From positions 227,250 to 291,249 of the forward strand of contig MNCI01003606.1 in NCBI GenBank assembly GCA_015680685.1: a stretch of 64,000 nt of DNA, written 5' to 3'. The stretch comes from Gnetum montanum. Lineage: Eukaryota; Streptophyta; Gnetopsida; Gnetales; Gnetaceae. The first letter of the stretch is position 1. Every line of letters begins with the position of its first letter. Positions 24,480 to 36,125 of this stretch are shown here, in pieces. Below the pieces are notes generated by a model, which was given only the letters and a program-made list of their open reading frames with translations, made no database searches and had not been told where the DNA came from. Position numbers and translations under genes: made by a program.

Positions 24480-25757
24480 AAACATGATTCTCCCCCTGGA
24501 TATGAGCTAATGGTACCTTAGGCTCTATATTAGACTCCATCCCTTACTCATGAGCATGTGAAGGACTAAATGTTGTATAATGTCTTAATGGGATAGGAAC
24601 ATCCTTGTCATTGTCAAAAAGAGAAGGGGTAGTAACCTCCATGAACTCTTGCCCATTAGAAGAAGGAGGAATACCAGTTGCATCCAAACTCTTACACAAG
24701 TAAGAGAGGTTTCTTCCAAGCTTCTTGGTGGCCTGTGCAAAAGGTTTGAGAAGCTTCATTAGTGATGAACTAATTTGGGAACTAGTGGATTTTGATCTAC
24801 TCAGCTGGGGAGAGGTTCTTGATGATGATGCCTTCTTCTTGTTCTTCTATGATCTAGTGCTACATCCTACTTTAGCTACATGAGAGATATTCTCTTCTCA
24901 ACATATTCACTAAGGCTCCTCTTGCCTTTGAGAAAAGGCATATCTAGAATAGGCACATCCTTTTGATGTATTAGCAAGTTGATGAGGTAGGAGTGCTTAA
25001 GGATTCTTTCCTTGGCAAATAGGCTTAACATGTCTCGATAGAGTGTATGACCCAAATATAATGGTAGTCCTATCAGAAGAAAATAAAGCACAAATGCTTG
25101 GCATCGTAGCAAATAACTATAACTTTTCCCTTTTACCATAATGTTATACAATACTATAAGAGATAAGGTGGAAGCATTAGGATTCATCATGCTCATCTCA
25201 ACATGACCTTTGTCAAAGGTTACATCTTTCTCAAACAGAATATCATAAAATTCATCATGTCATATAGGCATTATACCATTTTTATGAATGTCATTCATGG
25301 TATCAATGGTTAACCAAAATACATATGCACTAAAGATCCCGAGGATTTCATTCACAACTTAGAGAGAGATCTCAATGAGAAGATCCCCAACCATGAAACT
25401 GAATTCCCCAACAATAGCATTTGTAACAACAATATTGTAATAGAATTCTCAAATTAACACTTAAGAAACTAGAAAATTCATTTCAATGAAGAATCCGTAG
25501 TTCTAAGCTTTAAAATAATCCACCAAAGTAGTTTGTCTATGGGCAAGAAAATATAGAGAGTTCTCAAAAATAATTCTTGTAGTTTATGTGGCCTCAAACC
25601 TATGTTATGCACTTGTAATATGGAATTAGGACATATAAGTGGATGGCATGCTACTTGAACTTCCTCTGGATTTCTTCTTTAGTGGCACCCTAGACATACC
25701 AATATTCATGTGGGCCATTTTTGACAAAATTGTTGCTAATGGTGGAGCCCTAGTCAT
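24480..25757 (-). pseudogene. Accessory ORF of element D, 'putative plant transposon protein'-like
   Basis: A start at 25757 gives MTRAPPLATILSKMAHMNIG, a basic Ser-rich stretch, then a region laid out like the plant transposon-associated domain often labelled PF20167. That region reads FEATQ-like, YGFFIEMNFLVS, EFYYNIVVTNAIVGEFSFMV, then INEILGI-like. Later blocks are LPLYLGHTLYRDMLSLF and LINLLIHQKDVPI near 25080-24950. The C-terminal part after a frameshift near 24840 is hydrophilic. TAG stops are frequent. The family function is unknown; the assignment is from remembered motif order and needs a profile search. It sits where pol would be. Confidence 0.55.
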
Positions 25758-25859
25758 CTCTGTGGGGTCAAGTTGGGAGAATAAGATGAAAGAATGAGGT
25801 CTTTGAATTTAAAAGAGGTAGTGAATGAGGGCTTTGAATGAAAAGAAAGCTTGCTTTCA

Positions 25860-25990
25860 TTTACAGTAGATGTCTTTTTCATATTTTAAAAATTCCATTA
25901 AGCAACTTTCATACATAGTAGACATCTTTCATTTGGATTAGATGTCTTTTCAAAGATGTCTTCAGGTAGACATCTTTTTGAGAGAGGTTT
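25860..25990. promoter_or_regulatory. AGACATCT/AGATGTCT motif cluster upstream of the D accessory ORF
   Basis: At least five copies of AGATGTCTT or its complement AGACATCTT lie within 130 bp, some 100-230 bp before the ORF start on its strand. The same motif is repeated in both D LTRs. A role as an internal promoter or as a duplicated U3 piece is inference. Confidence 0.5.
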
Positions 25991-25999
25991 AACAAGATG

Positions 26000-26640
26000 G
26001 ATTTTGGAAAAGGATGCTAAGGACTATAGTCTTAATATATGTTTACAAAAAATAAAAAATTACCTCTACTTATCCATTATTATATTGAAAATTGAAGATA
26101 ATTAGAAAGCTAGAGAAGGAGTTTCCCCTTTTGAAGATTCTCTTTTCAACCAAACTTCTTCAATGTCCAAGGCATGGCTTCCTCTCATGAATTTCTTACT
26201 AATATTTTTTTGGTTCCCTTGTTCTTGCCTTTTAATTATCCATTCTTTACTAACTTATTTTTTCCTTTGAGTTGATGTCTAATCTCTCCTGTCATCTTGC
26301 AGAACATCCTTTCTTAGTGCACTTTGATAAGACCAAGGAGTCCTATGATATGACCAACTATTTACACAATAATACTAAAGATTGAAATCTCATTTTTTAT
26401 GCCCTAATTTATGACAATAATAGCATCTAATTCTCCTGTGGTAGTATGAATGATTCGGATGATCAAACCTTTTAGGACCACTTTGATGGATAGGAGCTTC
26501 CTTTGATCTTTATTTAGTAGGAGCATCCTTTAGATGATCATTTGATTGTAGTGAGCTTGTTTATGATGGTTTCTCTTACATACAGCATCCTAGTCCACTC
26601 TCAACATGTGAAATTTTTCCTTGTCCTAGAACCATCTAAA
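26000..26640 (-). pseudogene. C-terminal gag of element D with second zinc knuckle
   Basis: A CCHC-type knuckle reads RCYYCHKLGHKK near 26440-26405 (C-x2-C-x4-H, with the last Cys changed). Basic, Lys/Ser-rich sequence precedes it (near 26640-26500). Copia gags with two knuckles are known. The stretch from about 26400 to 26000 has no recognisable coding; the usual protease is not seen. Confidence 0.55.
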
Positions 26641-26666
26641 GGAATTCCTTTCCCTTTATTAGCCTT

Positions 26667-27975
26667 TCATTTACTAATTTGACATCTACAATTTCTACTT
26701 TGATCAAAGGTTATCTTTTCATTTTGAACCCTTAGGTCTAAGAGTCTCTTAGTACGAGCTAAAATAGTTAAATTCAATAAAGAGATTTCTTGATCCTTAG
26801 TTTTAACTTGTTTATTTAACATATTGCAAATATTTTGAAAAGACAAAAGCTTGTTGCATAATAAATCATTCTCATCATCATTAAGATTATCAGCTAATGA
26901 GTTAATGTCATCATTAGTGAGGACCATGCAGATAAGATGAGAATTTTTTACATCATCCTCCACCTCTTCCTCACTTTTCTCCCCATCATCCCAAATTGTA
27001 TAGAAGCTAGTCTTCTTAATTTGTCACTAGATTTTTTCTTATGCTACATCCTACTATTGCTAGGACATTCAGAGGCCATATGGCCTCTTCCACAACAAAT
27101 CCAACATTCTATAGATGAGAAATCAAGTTTGATTTTAAAACATTTTTACCTCTTTCTTTACCTTTGAATAGATTGGATCTTTTTTGAGGCCCCTTGCTTC
27201 TCCTTGCTATCAATTGTTGCAGCTTTCTTTTGAGAAAGGCAATCTCTTCTTCATTGCTCTCATCATGCTCATTGAGATCCTTTTCCTTGGAGATAGTCTT
27301 TTGAGTGATGGGGTCTTCTCAAATAGCTTGTTTTCTTATGAGATTTATTTCATAAGCAATGATAGTACTTTGACGCTATTGAAATTTTAGAGTTAAAACA
27401 TCTTTGATTTCTTCCATGGCCATGACCTTTGGTATGAACTATGAATGAAATGTTCTAATCATTTTAATGATGACATCACTCTTTGAAAAATATTTACCAG
27501 TGCTTATAATGACTATAAAAATATCATTTTCTCTAGAAAAGTAATTTTTTATTTTCTCACATTCTCTCATTTAAAGCTTATCATATTCACTCTGCAAAAC
27601 TAACAATTTAGATTGTATCACAATAGAGGTTCCTTCATAAGTAGCTTCTAATGTTTGCCAAATTTCTTTGGTCATTTTACAACCTACCAATCTATTAAAC
27701 TCAAATTTATTCAAAGTGCAATATAAAAAAAATTTTGGCTTTTGAGTCAAACATAAACTTATCTTTCTCTTCTTGTGTCCATTTGTTGTGGGGCTTGATG
27801 GTTCTAGTGGAGCTATCCCAAACTTTGAACTCCATAGACTTGAAGAATTCTTACATCCTAGCCTTCCAATAGGCAAAGTCAAATCCATAAAACATGGATG
27901 GCTTTGTATAAGATATCCCCTCCATTGTTCACTCTTGAAGTTGATGATGAAGAAGAGTACCAAGCTTTGATACAA
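26667..27975 (-). pseudogene. Copia-type Gag of element D
   Basis: The N-terminal part shows the UBN2/DUF4219 gag layout: EIWQTLEATYEGTS at 27655-27610, KLLVLQSEYDKL, then after one stop IKNYFSRENDIF, VIIKMIRTFHS and MAMEEIKDVLTL near 27560-27390. A zinc knuckle CWICCGRGHMASEC lies at about 27110-27069 in another frame. The tail (26963-26667) is a long charged helix, as is usual behind this knuckle. The frame is interrupted by TAG stops and frameshifts. It starts directly after the primer-binding site. It has no similarity to the Ty3-type gags elsewhere in the window. Confidence 0.8.
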
Positions 27976-27977
27976 CT
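27961..27977 (-). promoter_or_regulatory. Primer-binding site of element D
   Basis: On the minus strand TTGTATCAAAGCTTGG follows the LTR end within three bases and is close to TGGTATCAGAGC, the initiator-Met tRNA site used by many plant copia elements. Two changes are visible. Confidence 0.75.
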
Positions 27978-29130
27978 TGAGGACCGTTGAATTTAGAAGG
28001 GAGACATGAATAAGTTCCTGAAATTAAAAATTCACTGAGAAAAAGCACATACACCAAATTTATCCTAGTTCTTTAACTTGGTTAGTCCACACCTAGAGGA
28101 TAGTTCACTAGCACACCTCTAGACTTTGTTGCCCTCAAATGTGATTTAAAGAGTATCACACCCTATACAAGCTCTAAGCTCCACTCTAGAGTGATTTGAC
28201 ACCACAAATCCACTCAACCTTGTGAGGTCCTGATAAGATTAGAAATGTGATTTTCAAGATCGCACAACCTTTACAACTTGAGCTCCACTATAGAGTGTTA
28301 TGGTGCTACACCAATACTCAATCCCTTAGGATCCCAACAAGATCAAGTAAGATGCCTTCCCATAAGAAGCACATCAACCCCACAAGGTAACAAAAGAGAA
28401 CAAAAATTTCAAAAAATGAATGCAACTAAGTTTGCTAATCCTTATACTTTGAGGTACATGTCACTTTGACCAATTACAATAGTCAAAGGATAGTACAATG
28501 AGGAACAATAGTAAGAGAATGATGATTATAATGATTGCTTCATAATTACACTTGAAAGTACACAATGCTTACACATTTTCCAATGGAATAAAGTCTTCTT
28601 ATAGCTAATATGTTTTTGAAATCACCTTGAAAGTTGTGCAATAGTTATCTAATAGTTACTAGAGACATCTTCTTCAAGGTTGAGACATCTTTCTACTTCA
28701 TAACTTCATTTAGGAGAGATGTCTTTTCTTCAGGAAAGATGTCTTTGTATAGACATCTTCAGGAAGATGTGTGTCTTACCAAAACGATGTTTACTATTTT
28801 TTTCAAAGAAATATTTGTCTAAGAAACCTTCAATTCAGCCAGGATGTCTACTATTTCTTGGAGATGTTTTTTTTTTCAACTTTCTTTACAGTAGCCAAGA
28901 CATCTACTATTCTTTGAAGATGTTTGTCTTTGGCACTTGAAATATTTGTTCCTTGTCCTTGCTTTTGAACTTCCTCATGCTCCACAAATTCTTGATGATG
29001 TCAATTTTTCTTGTGATTCCTTGAGCTCTATGAAGTATTTATCCATGATCTTGTCATGTAAACACAAAATCACACAAACATCCTTTGTTCACCATTTTCC
29101 TTAAGGTTTTACAATACCAAAAGATCAACA
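27978..29130 (-). repeat. 5' LTR of element D (1153 bp)
   Basis: On the minus strand it starts TGTTGATCTTTTGGTATTG and ends CCTCA at 27978. ACTTT follows it on the plus strand. About a dozen AGACATCT/AGATGTCT copies lie between 28660 and 28930, in both orientations. Confidence 0.9.
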
Positions 29131-29135
29131 ACTTT

Positions 29136-30117
29136 GTCATTATTTTTTTGTACATATTCTTGTTGATTTTCAATAGAATATATGAAATAAAGTAAGATGT
29201 AGTCCCAATAAGATGAATATTGCTCTATGTTATCAATTCATAAGGGACTAATTACCTATATAGTGAGACCATGGCATCCATTGACTCATTCCAACAATAA
29301 GAGGTTCTTACCATAGCCACAATGATATTCTTCTCATAATAAAACCAAGAATAAGCTTATGATCATGATGCCTAGACAAAAGAGTGAATAACCAAGTGGT
29401 AATAAAAATGGAATGACATTAAGGGGATTTGTGGATTCTCTATGATTACTATTGTAAGTTCTATCTAGTTCCCAAGAATGTATTATTCTCTTGAGTTCTG
29501 ATGATAAAATGAAAGTAAAAGTATAATAAGTGCTACCTTACCATATCACTAAAAATACATGTTACCCATGCCTAAAGGTAAACAACTTCTTAGAAATCTA
29601 AAAAAATAAAAAATGTGCTACTAATAAAACTTCTTCCTTAAATGAAATTTCCAAGTGTTAATACACCTTGCAATAGTGATAGTCTTATGGTTGTGAAGCA
29701 TGGGAATGAAACAATGCAATGTCAATGGAGAGGTATGGACTTGGTTTAAATCCTGGACAGAAAGGCTAATGATTACTTTAACCACAAATTACACACAAGA
29801 ATTCATTATGCCTATGGTAAGATACCTCATGTCCCAGTTTCAGAAATCACTTCTACAGTCTATTTCATCTCATTGTATATTCAATCATAACTCTATGGTA
29901 TTGTATAATATAGTGTTATTTTCCCAATCTAGTGATACTAACATTTGTATTTTGCTAGATAGGTATGTCTTAGATTCAACTCCTTAAGTACCTATGGACA
30001 CTTTTAGGTGTGGTTATACAAGTGTAGTAAGGGCTAAAGTATACTTTGAGGAGAAATCACTTTTATAACTATTTTATCTCATACTTGACAAGAAGTTCCA
30101 TATCATCGTATGCCTTT
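29136..30117 (+). other. Element C interior between D and E
   Basis: This stretch lies behind integrase in C. A 95-codon open frame (29700-29987) has no recognised family and may be chance. No other feature was seen. Confidence 0.4.
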
Positions 30118-31487
30118 TGAAACACCACCAAATTTGGACTTTAGCATCCCAGGCACAAAAAGTTTCTAAGTGTTGAGACTACGCTCTCCACTGCACTAGA
30201 GCATAGTTAGCCTCTTGTAGAGTGTAGTCAATACAAAGTCCAATTTGCAATTTTTTCTAAGTGTTATGATTACACTCTCCACTACCCTAGAGCATAGTCA
30301 AGTATTCTAACTATGCTCTCCAGTGCCCTAGAGAGTAGTCAAGCGTAGTCAACTAGAAGCTAATTTTAGCAAACCTTTCTAAGTGCTAGAACTACATACA
30401 ACCTTAGTTTGGAGCATAGTTATCCTCTCATGAAGAGCATAGGCAACACACAACCATTTTTTGCATGATTTTTTCTAAGTACAAGACTACTCTCTCCACT
30501 ACCCTAGAGCGTACTCAAGCATAGTTTGCCAGAACAGCCTCCAAATGCCTCCACAAGGTAGCACTAGCACTCAACTTAGCTCCAACTCACCTTTGGAAAA
30601 TATAGTTAGCAATATGCATTTTTTGTACCCCCTTTTAGACCCCAAATTGTAACTACACTCCACTCCATGCAAGATAGTGAAGAGGATAGTCTTGGAGTAT
30701 AGTCTTCAAAATGCATTTTTTAGGTACATTACAATCCTCTTAGCACATGGCATGTAGTTGGTAGTGTAGTAATAGTTTGGTAGTCTTGCAGAGTCTAACA
30801 GGACATAGCAAAGCACACCAATGTTGGCCTTGGTGAAGAGTGTAGTTGGGTAATGGTGTAGTACCAACCATCCTTCTACCATGTGGCAGTCTCTTCACAT
30901 TTCACACTAAACCTAGCCCTATAAATACCCCCACCCTCAACATTTTAGGGACTGGAAAATTGGGCATTAGTAAGAATTTTGGCATTTTGGGATGAACAAA
31001 AATCCAAGGCATCCTAGTAAACTAGAGAGAGGCAAAGTTGAACACTACCATAGATACCATAGTCCATCGCACACTACAGTAGCCAACCTGGTAGGCACAG
31101 ACACCATGACGGATGTTAGTCTTCGTGGCCAGACACTCCCAAGGCTATGACTATGTTTTCCACTGCACCTATTGTACACCATGTACCTTCTTATCCCTTT
31201 TAGAGTTAATTATGCTCAACCCCATTTGGGGTGGTGTTTCACACACACTCTCTCTCTTTCTCTGCATTTTCTAGCATTCTACTCAAATTTTCTACTATTT
31301 CATCATGTAGCTGCACTTAGGTGATGGACTTCACAGGTTTACATTCTTGTAAGTCCTTATTCAATTGACAAGATCATTCAGGGCATCCCATCTCCACCTC
31401 CAATAGGCCCTCACCTGGACTCAAGGTTAAGGCTATGCACTTGTGGATCCCTTGGTGTTCTAGCCACTAAAGTTTTTGATCATTATA
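30118..31487 (+). repeat. 5' LTR of element E (1370 bp)
   Basis: It starts at TGAAACACCACC and ends TCATTATA, with the terminal CA changed to TA. A TATA box (CCCTATAAATACCCCC) is at 30917-30932. U3 carries an array of palindromes of the type GACTACGCTCT...AGAGCATAGTC between about 30177 and 30520. Confidence 0.88.
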
Positions 31488-31489
31488 GT

Positions 31490-31512
31490 TTCTGGCACTA
31501 GAAGGAGGGTTG
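31490..31512 (+). promoter_or_regulatory. Primer-binding site of element E
   Basis: TGGCACTAGAAGGAGGG starts at 31493, five bases after the LTR. The identical 17 bases follow the LTR of element G at 62327. I cannot name the tRNA. Confidence 0.75.
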
Positions 31513-31885
31513 AACCATTTTCCTCTTCAGTTGTCTTGCCAGCTTCGAGCTAGCGTAGACATTGATACCCTTGTGGACCTATTGCACATGTAGCTATAGC
31601 TAGATCTTAGGTTGGCATAGGCATCATCTACTAACCAAGTGGTGTAGATTGGACCCCATAGTTGGTTCCTTTGAAACCCCGCATAGCAATACATTTCAAC
31701 ACTTAGCTAAATTCTAGGCCCTCAGTAAAGAGTGTAGTTAGCTCTTAGCATAGAGAGCATAGTTCCCAAAGTTAGCCATTTTCCTACAATTACTAGAGTT
31801 ATCCATTTTCCTGCAACTAGCAAAGTTAGCCATTTTCTGCAACCAGCAATTCCTGCAATTTCCTCTCACACCTTAACTCACACAC

Positions 31886-33965
31886 ATGAATTCTGAGCAG
31901 CCTTTGACATTAATCCCAAGCATGGTAGCTATCTTGCCCACCCAAGAAACTAGGATTGACCACCCTACCATTCCTACCATGGTAGAGCCAAGGCAATCCC
32001 TTAGGCTATGTGGCCAAGAGTCCAAGTACACTTTGCTAAATTATGAGCAATACAACTTCATCTGTGTAAAAATCCAAGTGGGCATATTCATCGAAAATTT
32101 GGACATGGAAGCCAAGTGGGGCTACAAGCTCATCCACCAAAATGGATAGGAATATATCCCCTCCTCTATCAAATTCATCCTAGTCACAGAACCTTACCAC
32201 TGGATACTTGCCCAACTCATTCGGGAAAATGAGTGTGAAGTAGGGATAGATTACGAAGAGCTCCTAAAGGGAGAGGAAGATGAGTTTAAAGATCATTTTG
32301 AGCATGAGGACTCCTTCCACACTATCTTCCAATGGGCAACCCCTAGTTTGGCCCTTTCATAGTCTCATTCAACTATCTTTCTTGAGATAGTCATAGCCCT
32401 AGAATCAACTTCCAAGTTAATGCCAGACATAGCAACACACAAAATGCAACCTATGCATCATGATGTAGTGTACCCTATCAACTTGCCCTTTATGGCACTA
32501 GCACAACCTACCCAGCCATGTTTGCCAGTGGTAATCATGCCTGTTCAACCTTACGTGCACACAATGCATGTCTCCAAGCCCCAAACCACTTAAGCACATT
32601 ACGTCTTGCCTATTTTATCAACACCCTCAAGCCTGATCCATGCATGCATGGCTTGCTCTAGTCACTGTGCTCTCAAAGTAGCCAATGCATCAAGCATCTC
32701 ATGTGGCCCCACAAGTTGCAACTAGGTTGTGGACCACATAGCTAGAATAATGAATGGCACAACTAGCATAGCCTATTGGACCATCCAAAAACCTAGATCA
32801 AGCATTCCAACTAATCTAGACCTTGACTGAAGAGGTCAAAAATCCTAAGGCTACCTCCTCAAAGATGGTGAAGGTAGTGGAATTCTACCAAGACAATCCC
32901 ATAAGTCCTACTATTCCACCACTGACTTTGCCAACTGGCATCCTACTGCCCCAATTCACCATGTACAATGGTGAAGGGAACCCCAATGCACAACTAGCGA
33001 CATTCAAGTTTGAGTGCCTACTACTACAAGCCTAGCCTCACACTATCATATGCATGTTTTCCATGTTGCTAACTAGCAAAGCCTTAGACTACTACCATGC
33101 ACTATCCATATTTTCCATCTCCTCTCTAGAAGACCTCTTAAGCTCATTCATGACATGTTTCAAGTATAACTTAAAGCTAGAAGCAACCTTAAACTAGATA
33201 ATGCAAATTAAGTAGGGCCACCTAGAGCCCATGCAAAAAATTTTCCAACACTGAAGTGCCTCATTGAATAAAATTCTAGAGCCCATAGTTGAGATGCATC
33301 TTCTAGCCATCTTCAAGGGTGTAGTTAACAACTTCACCAAGTTAAAACTGTACTATCTAGCCCTATAGTCCTTGAGCCAAGCCTTTGCCCAAACTAAAAG
33401 CATATAGGACATAGCAAAAGCTAGTAAGGACCTAACCTACATGGCGTATAAAAACCTACATGCCAAGAAAGAAAAGGATAATGGGAGGCAAAGCACAACT
33501 ATGGAAATTGTGGTTAGAGAGGCCAAACAACCAACTCAATGTCTATGGCCAACTTTCCCAAAGGCCTAAATAACAACAAAGTCACCAACCCTTGTGCCAA
33601 AGCCACCACTTCCCCTACATCCATAGTAGCCACAACCCAAGGCAATCAGAGGTCCAACTTGGAGTATAAGGATCACTCCAAGTACAACCTGCTACCATTA
33701 AAATCTTTAAAGTTGTTGGACCAACTACTGAAGGCTAGACGTATCTAGTATAAGAAAATGTTTGAGGATGTTTAGAAAAAATGATAAATATTGCAAGCTC
33801 CTAAGAAATCCTACATCAACAACCCCCAATGAACTCCCAATCTTGAAACACTTTAGTTTGGACTAGTTTTGTCATTACCACCAGCTATCTGGTCCTAGCA
33901 TGAACTTATGTCTAGCCCTATAGGATGACCTCCAAAAAATGATTGATAGGGATGAACTAGTGCTT
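31886..33965 (+). pseudogene. Gag polyprotein of element E (decayed)
   Basis: The start at 31886 opens MNSEQPLTLIPSMVAIL; after about 60 residues comes a stretch homologous to element A gag (MEAKWGYKLIHQNG, then ILAQLIREN). A Pro/His/Met-rich region lies at 32380-32700. The capsid core at 33040-33420 has LTSKALDYYHALSIF and LEDLLSSFM in Retrotrans_gag order. The C-terminal zinc motif is CHYHQLSGPSMNLC at about 33868-33909, followed by DDLQKMIDRDELVLNA. The frame is broken by TAG stops at former Gln and Trp codons. Confidence 0.8.
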
Positions 33966-34599
33966 AATGCCACAAATCCATTTAGGCCAAAAAACTAGTC
34001 CATGAGGGTCTACAATGATTTTCTAAATACAAATGATGTTGGTTACATCATAAATGCTATCAGTGTTAATGATGACTTGGAACATGCATGGTAACTATTT
34101 GTGGTTTAGGTGTCCTCTGGCAATGCAAGGATCCCTTCATCTCCCATGGGTTCAAGGCCCCCTTTCATTGTTAAAGTACCACCCCAAGTTCCTACAACAC
34201 CCTTCATGGTTAGGATCCCCTAGCATATCACAACAACAATAGTTCAACCACCTTCTATCATCAAGGTGCCACAATAAGCTGACTCCTCACCGATGTAAAG
34301 TTCAATAGTTCGCAATGCATTAGTCCCCTCATGTCCAAGAGCTAGTCCTACTGGCTACACTAATAGGCCTTCTAGATGGCAACCTAGGAGACCCAATGAG
34401 CACCTCACAAATAAAATGATTAGGCAACATCAAGAGAAAAGAGCACTCGGTCCACCCATACTGATCCCCTTGCCAAAACAATTGAGGAGGCCACAATCAG
34501 CAACTCACAGCCAAGCACTAAAGCCCTAACATAGGCCAAGCCAAGGAAGCCTAAATTGCCTCCCTGCAAAATCCATCTTTTAAAGTGTATGGAATAAGT
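33966..34599 (+). other. Gag-to-linker region of element E
   Basis: This is a decayed continuation of the gag reading, Pro/Ser/Val-rich (VPPQVPTTPFMVRIP-like near 34180) in shifting frames. It corresponds to the same stretch in element A near 5700-5000. No domain is recognised. Confidence 0.45.
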
Positions 34600-35560
34600 C
34601 AATGCCACTAAGAATACAACTAATGAAAAAGACTTCTTAGATACATTAGCCTAGGTCAAGCAAGCACTAAAGTAGAAAAACACAATGTTGAGCCTGTATG
34701 ACATGATTATGACTTCATCTACCCATTACGAGGTACTAGTGTGGATGTTGACCTCCATACATATCATGGAGGACATCCCTATGGATAAAAACGCCATCCA
34801 CAAATTGATACTCCCCCTGCATCATAGGAATTGAGCTCAACATCCCTTCAATTTTGTAACAAGGAAATTAAGGTTGACCTTGAGAAGGGTTAGGTAATAA
34901 TAGTGCCCATGTTCCTCACCATAGGAGTCGAGTAATGCAAGATTTGAAGGATGCACATTGATGATGGGGCAGTAAGAAATGCTATCTCATACACTATTAT
35001 CAATAAGTTAGGCCTCATAGAGCAAATCATGCAGATGACAACGACATGCTTGAAGTCCTTTAGTAGGGCATGCATCATCATTAAGGGTACTATCATAATC
35101 GCCTTTGTGGTAGGGGATCAATTCCCCACCATAATCAAATTCATCATAGTGGAGAAGGTGTCAAGATTCAACCTAATATTAGGTAGGCCTTGGCTGGCCC
35201 AATTATAGGCCATCTCCTCCCCCATACATCAAGAAATCCACCTTCCATACAAAGGTGGTGAACTTATCATCCATGGTGATAATGCTGCCCCTCTGGCCAT
35301 CAACAACATAGACATAGAGCGAGGCTCAAAGGTGGAATTTCTTGATGACACACCCATGGTAGACAGTGAAACTCATGACGTTGACACACCCGAAGAGGTG
35401 GTAGAAATCATTAACCACCTAGAGGACATCTTGTGGGCAGAATTTCCCTTCAATGTAGCTAGTGAAGGTCAAGGGGACTACCGAATAGTCCCCTCTAGGC
35501 CCTACACCCCCCCTAATCCACACCAAATTAGGAAACAACTATGTGACTAAGGTGCCCCCT
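34600..35560 (+). pseudogene. Gag-protease linker and aspartic protease of element E
   Basis: The linker reads TMLSLYDMIMTSSTHYEVLV near 34683. The protease core MHIDDGAVRNAISYTIINKL lies at 34951-35010, with DDG where D-S/T-G is expected. LILGRPWLAQ at 35173-35202 is the C-terminal protease motif. The downstream acidic segment (35280-35550) has no named domain. Behind it RT does not follow; instead come minisatellite and antisense gene. Confidence 0.8.
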
Positions 35561-35809
35561 TGGTCCAAGAATGTTTAGGGGCCTACCCATCATCTACTTA
35601 CTTGCACCATGCATCCCACTTCCCACTTACACTACACTAGTACTATAGAATTTTATTTGCATTTAGTTTAATCACTTAGGTTACCATCCACATAGCCTAC
35701 GTATCTAATAGCATAGTCTACATTTATGTCATTTTTTCTTTAATGCATTTGCTTCCAATCATGAAACGCATAAAAATCATAAAAACTAGAACTACAAAAA
35801 ATAAGAACT

Positions 35810-36125
35810 AGCAACACCGTGCCTACCATGACATTAAGTTGGCAACGCAATGGTCTGAGATGGCCTAAACTATTTTTGCAGCCTACCATGGCCTTAAACT
35901 TGTAATGTAATGGCCTGGGATGGCCTAAAACTATCACTATAGCCCACTATGGCCTTAAACTAGTAACACTATGACCCACCATGGCCTTAAACTGGCAACA
36001 TGTGGCCCAAAATAGCCTAAAATACCAACCTCAATCTCTTCACAGTGATCCAAAATGACCTTAAACTAGCATCGGCCCTCCTACTATGGCCTTAAACTAT
36101 CATGGGGCTTGCAATGGCCTAGTCA
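35810..36125 (+). repeat. Minisatellite array 1 of element E (after protease)
   Basis: About nine degenerate units of roughly 32 bp carry the core ATGGCCTTAAACTAGCA or close variants. It stands between the end of the protease region and the 3' end of the antisense gene. Confidence 0.8.

Larger units (their letters stand above)
22894..29130 (-). mobile_element. Element D: non-autonomous copia-type element (gag plus accessory ORF, no pol)
   Basis: LTRs at 22894-23719 and 27978-29130 are in direct orientation, with ACTTT on both outer sides. On the minus strand the order is 5' LTR, primer-binding site, copia-type gag with two zinc knuckles, an accessory ORF, polypurine tract, 3' LTR. No protease, integrase, RT or RNase H motif was seen in the 4.3-kb interior, so it must have used enzymes from elsewhere. 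It is inserted in C just after integrase. Confidence 0.9.

Noticed and set aside
30118-31487. E and A as copies of one recent burst
   Set aside because: Their LTRs agree only near the outer edge and TATA spacing, and the proteins are about half identical, so they belong to distinct old subfamilies.
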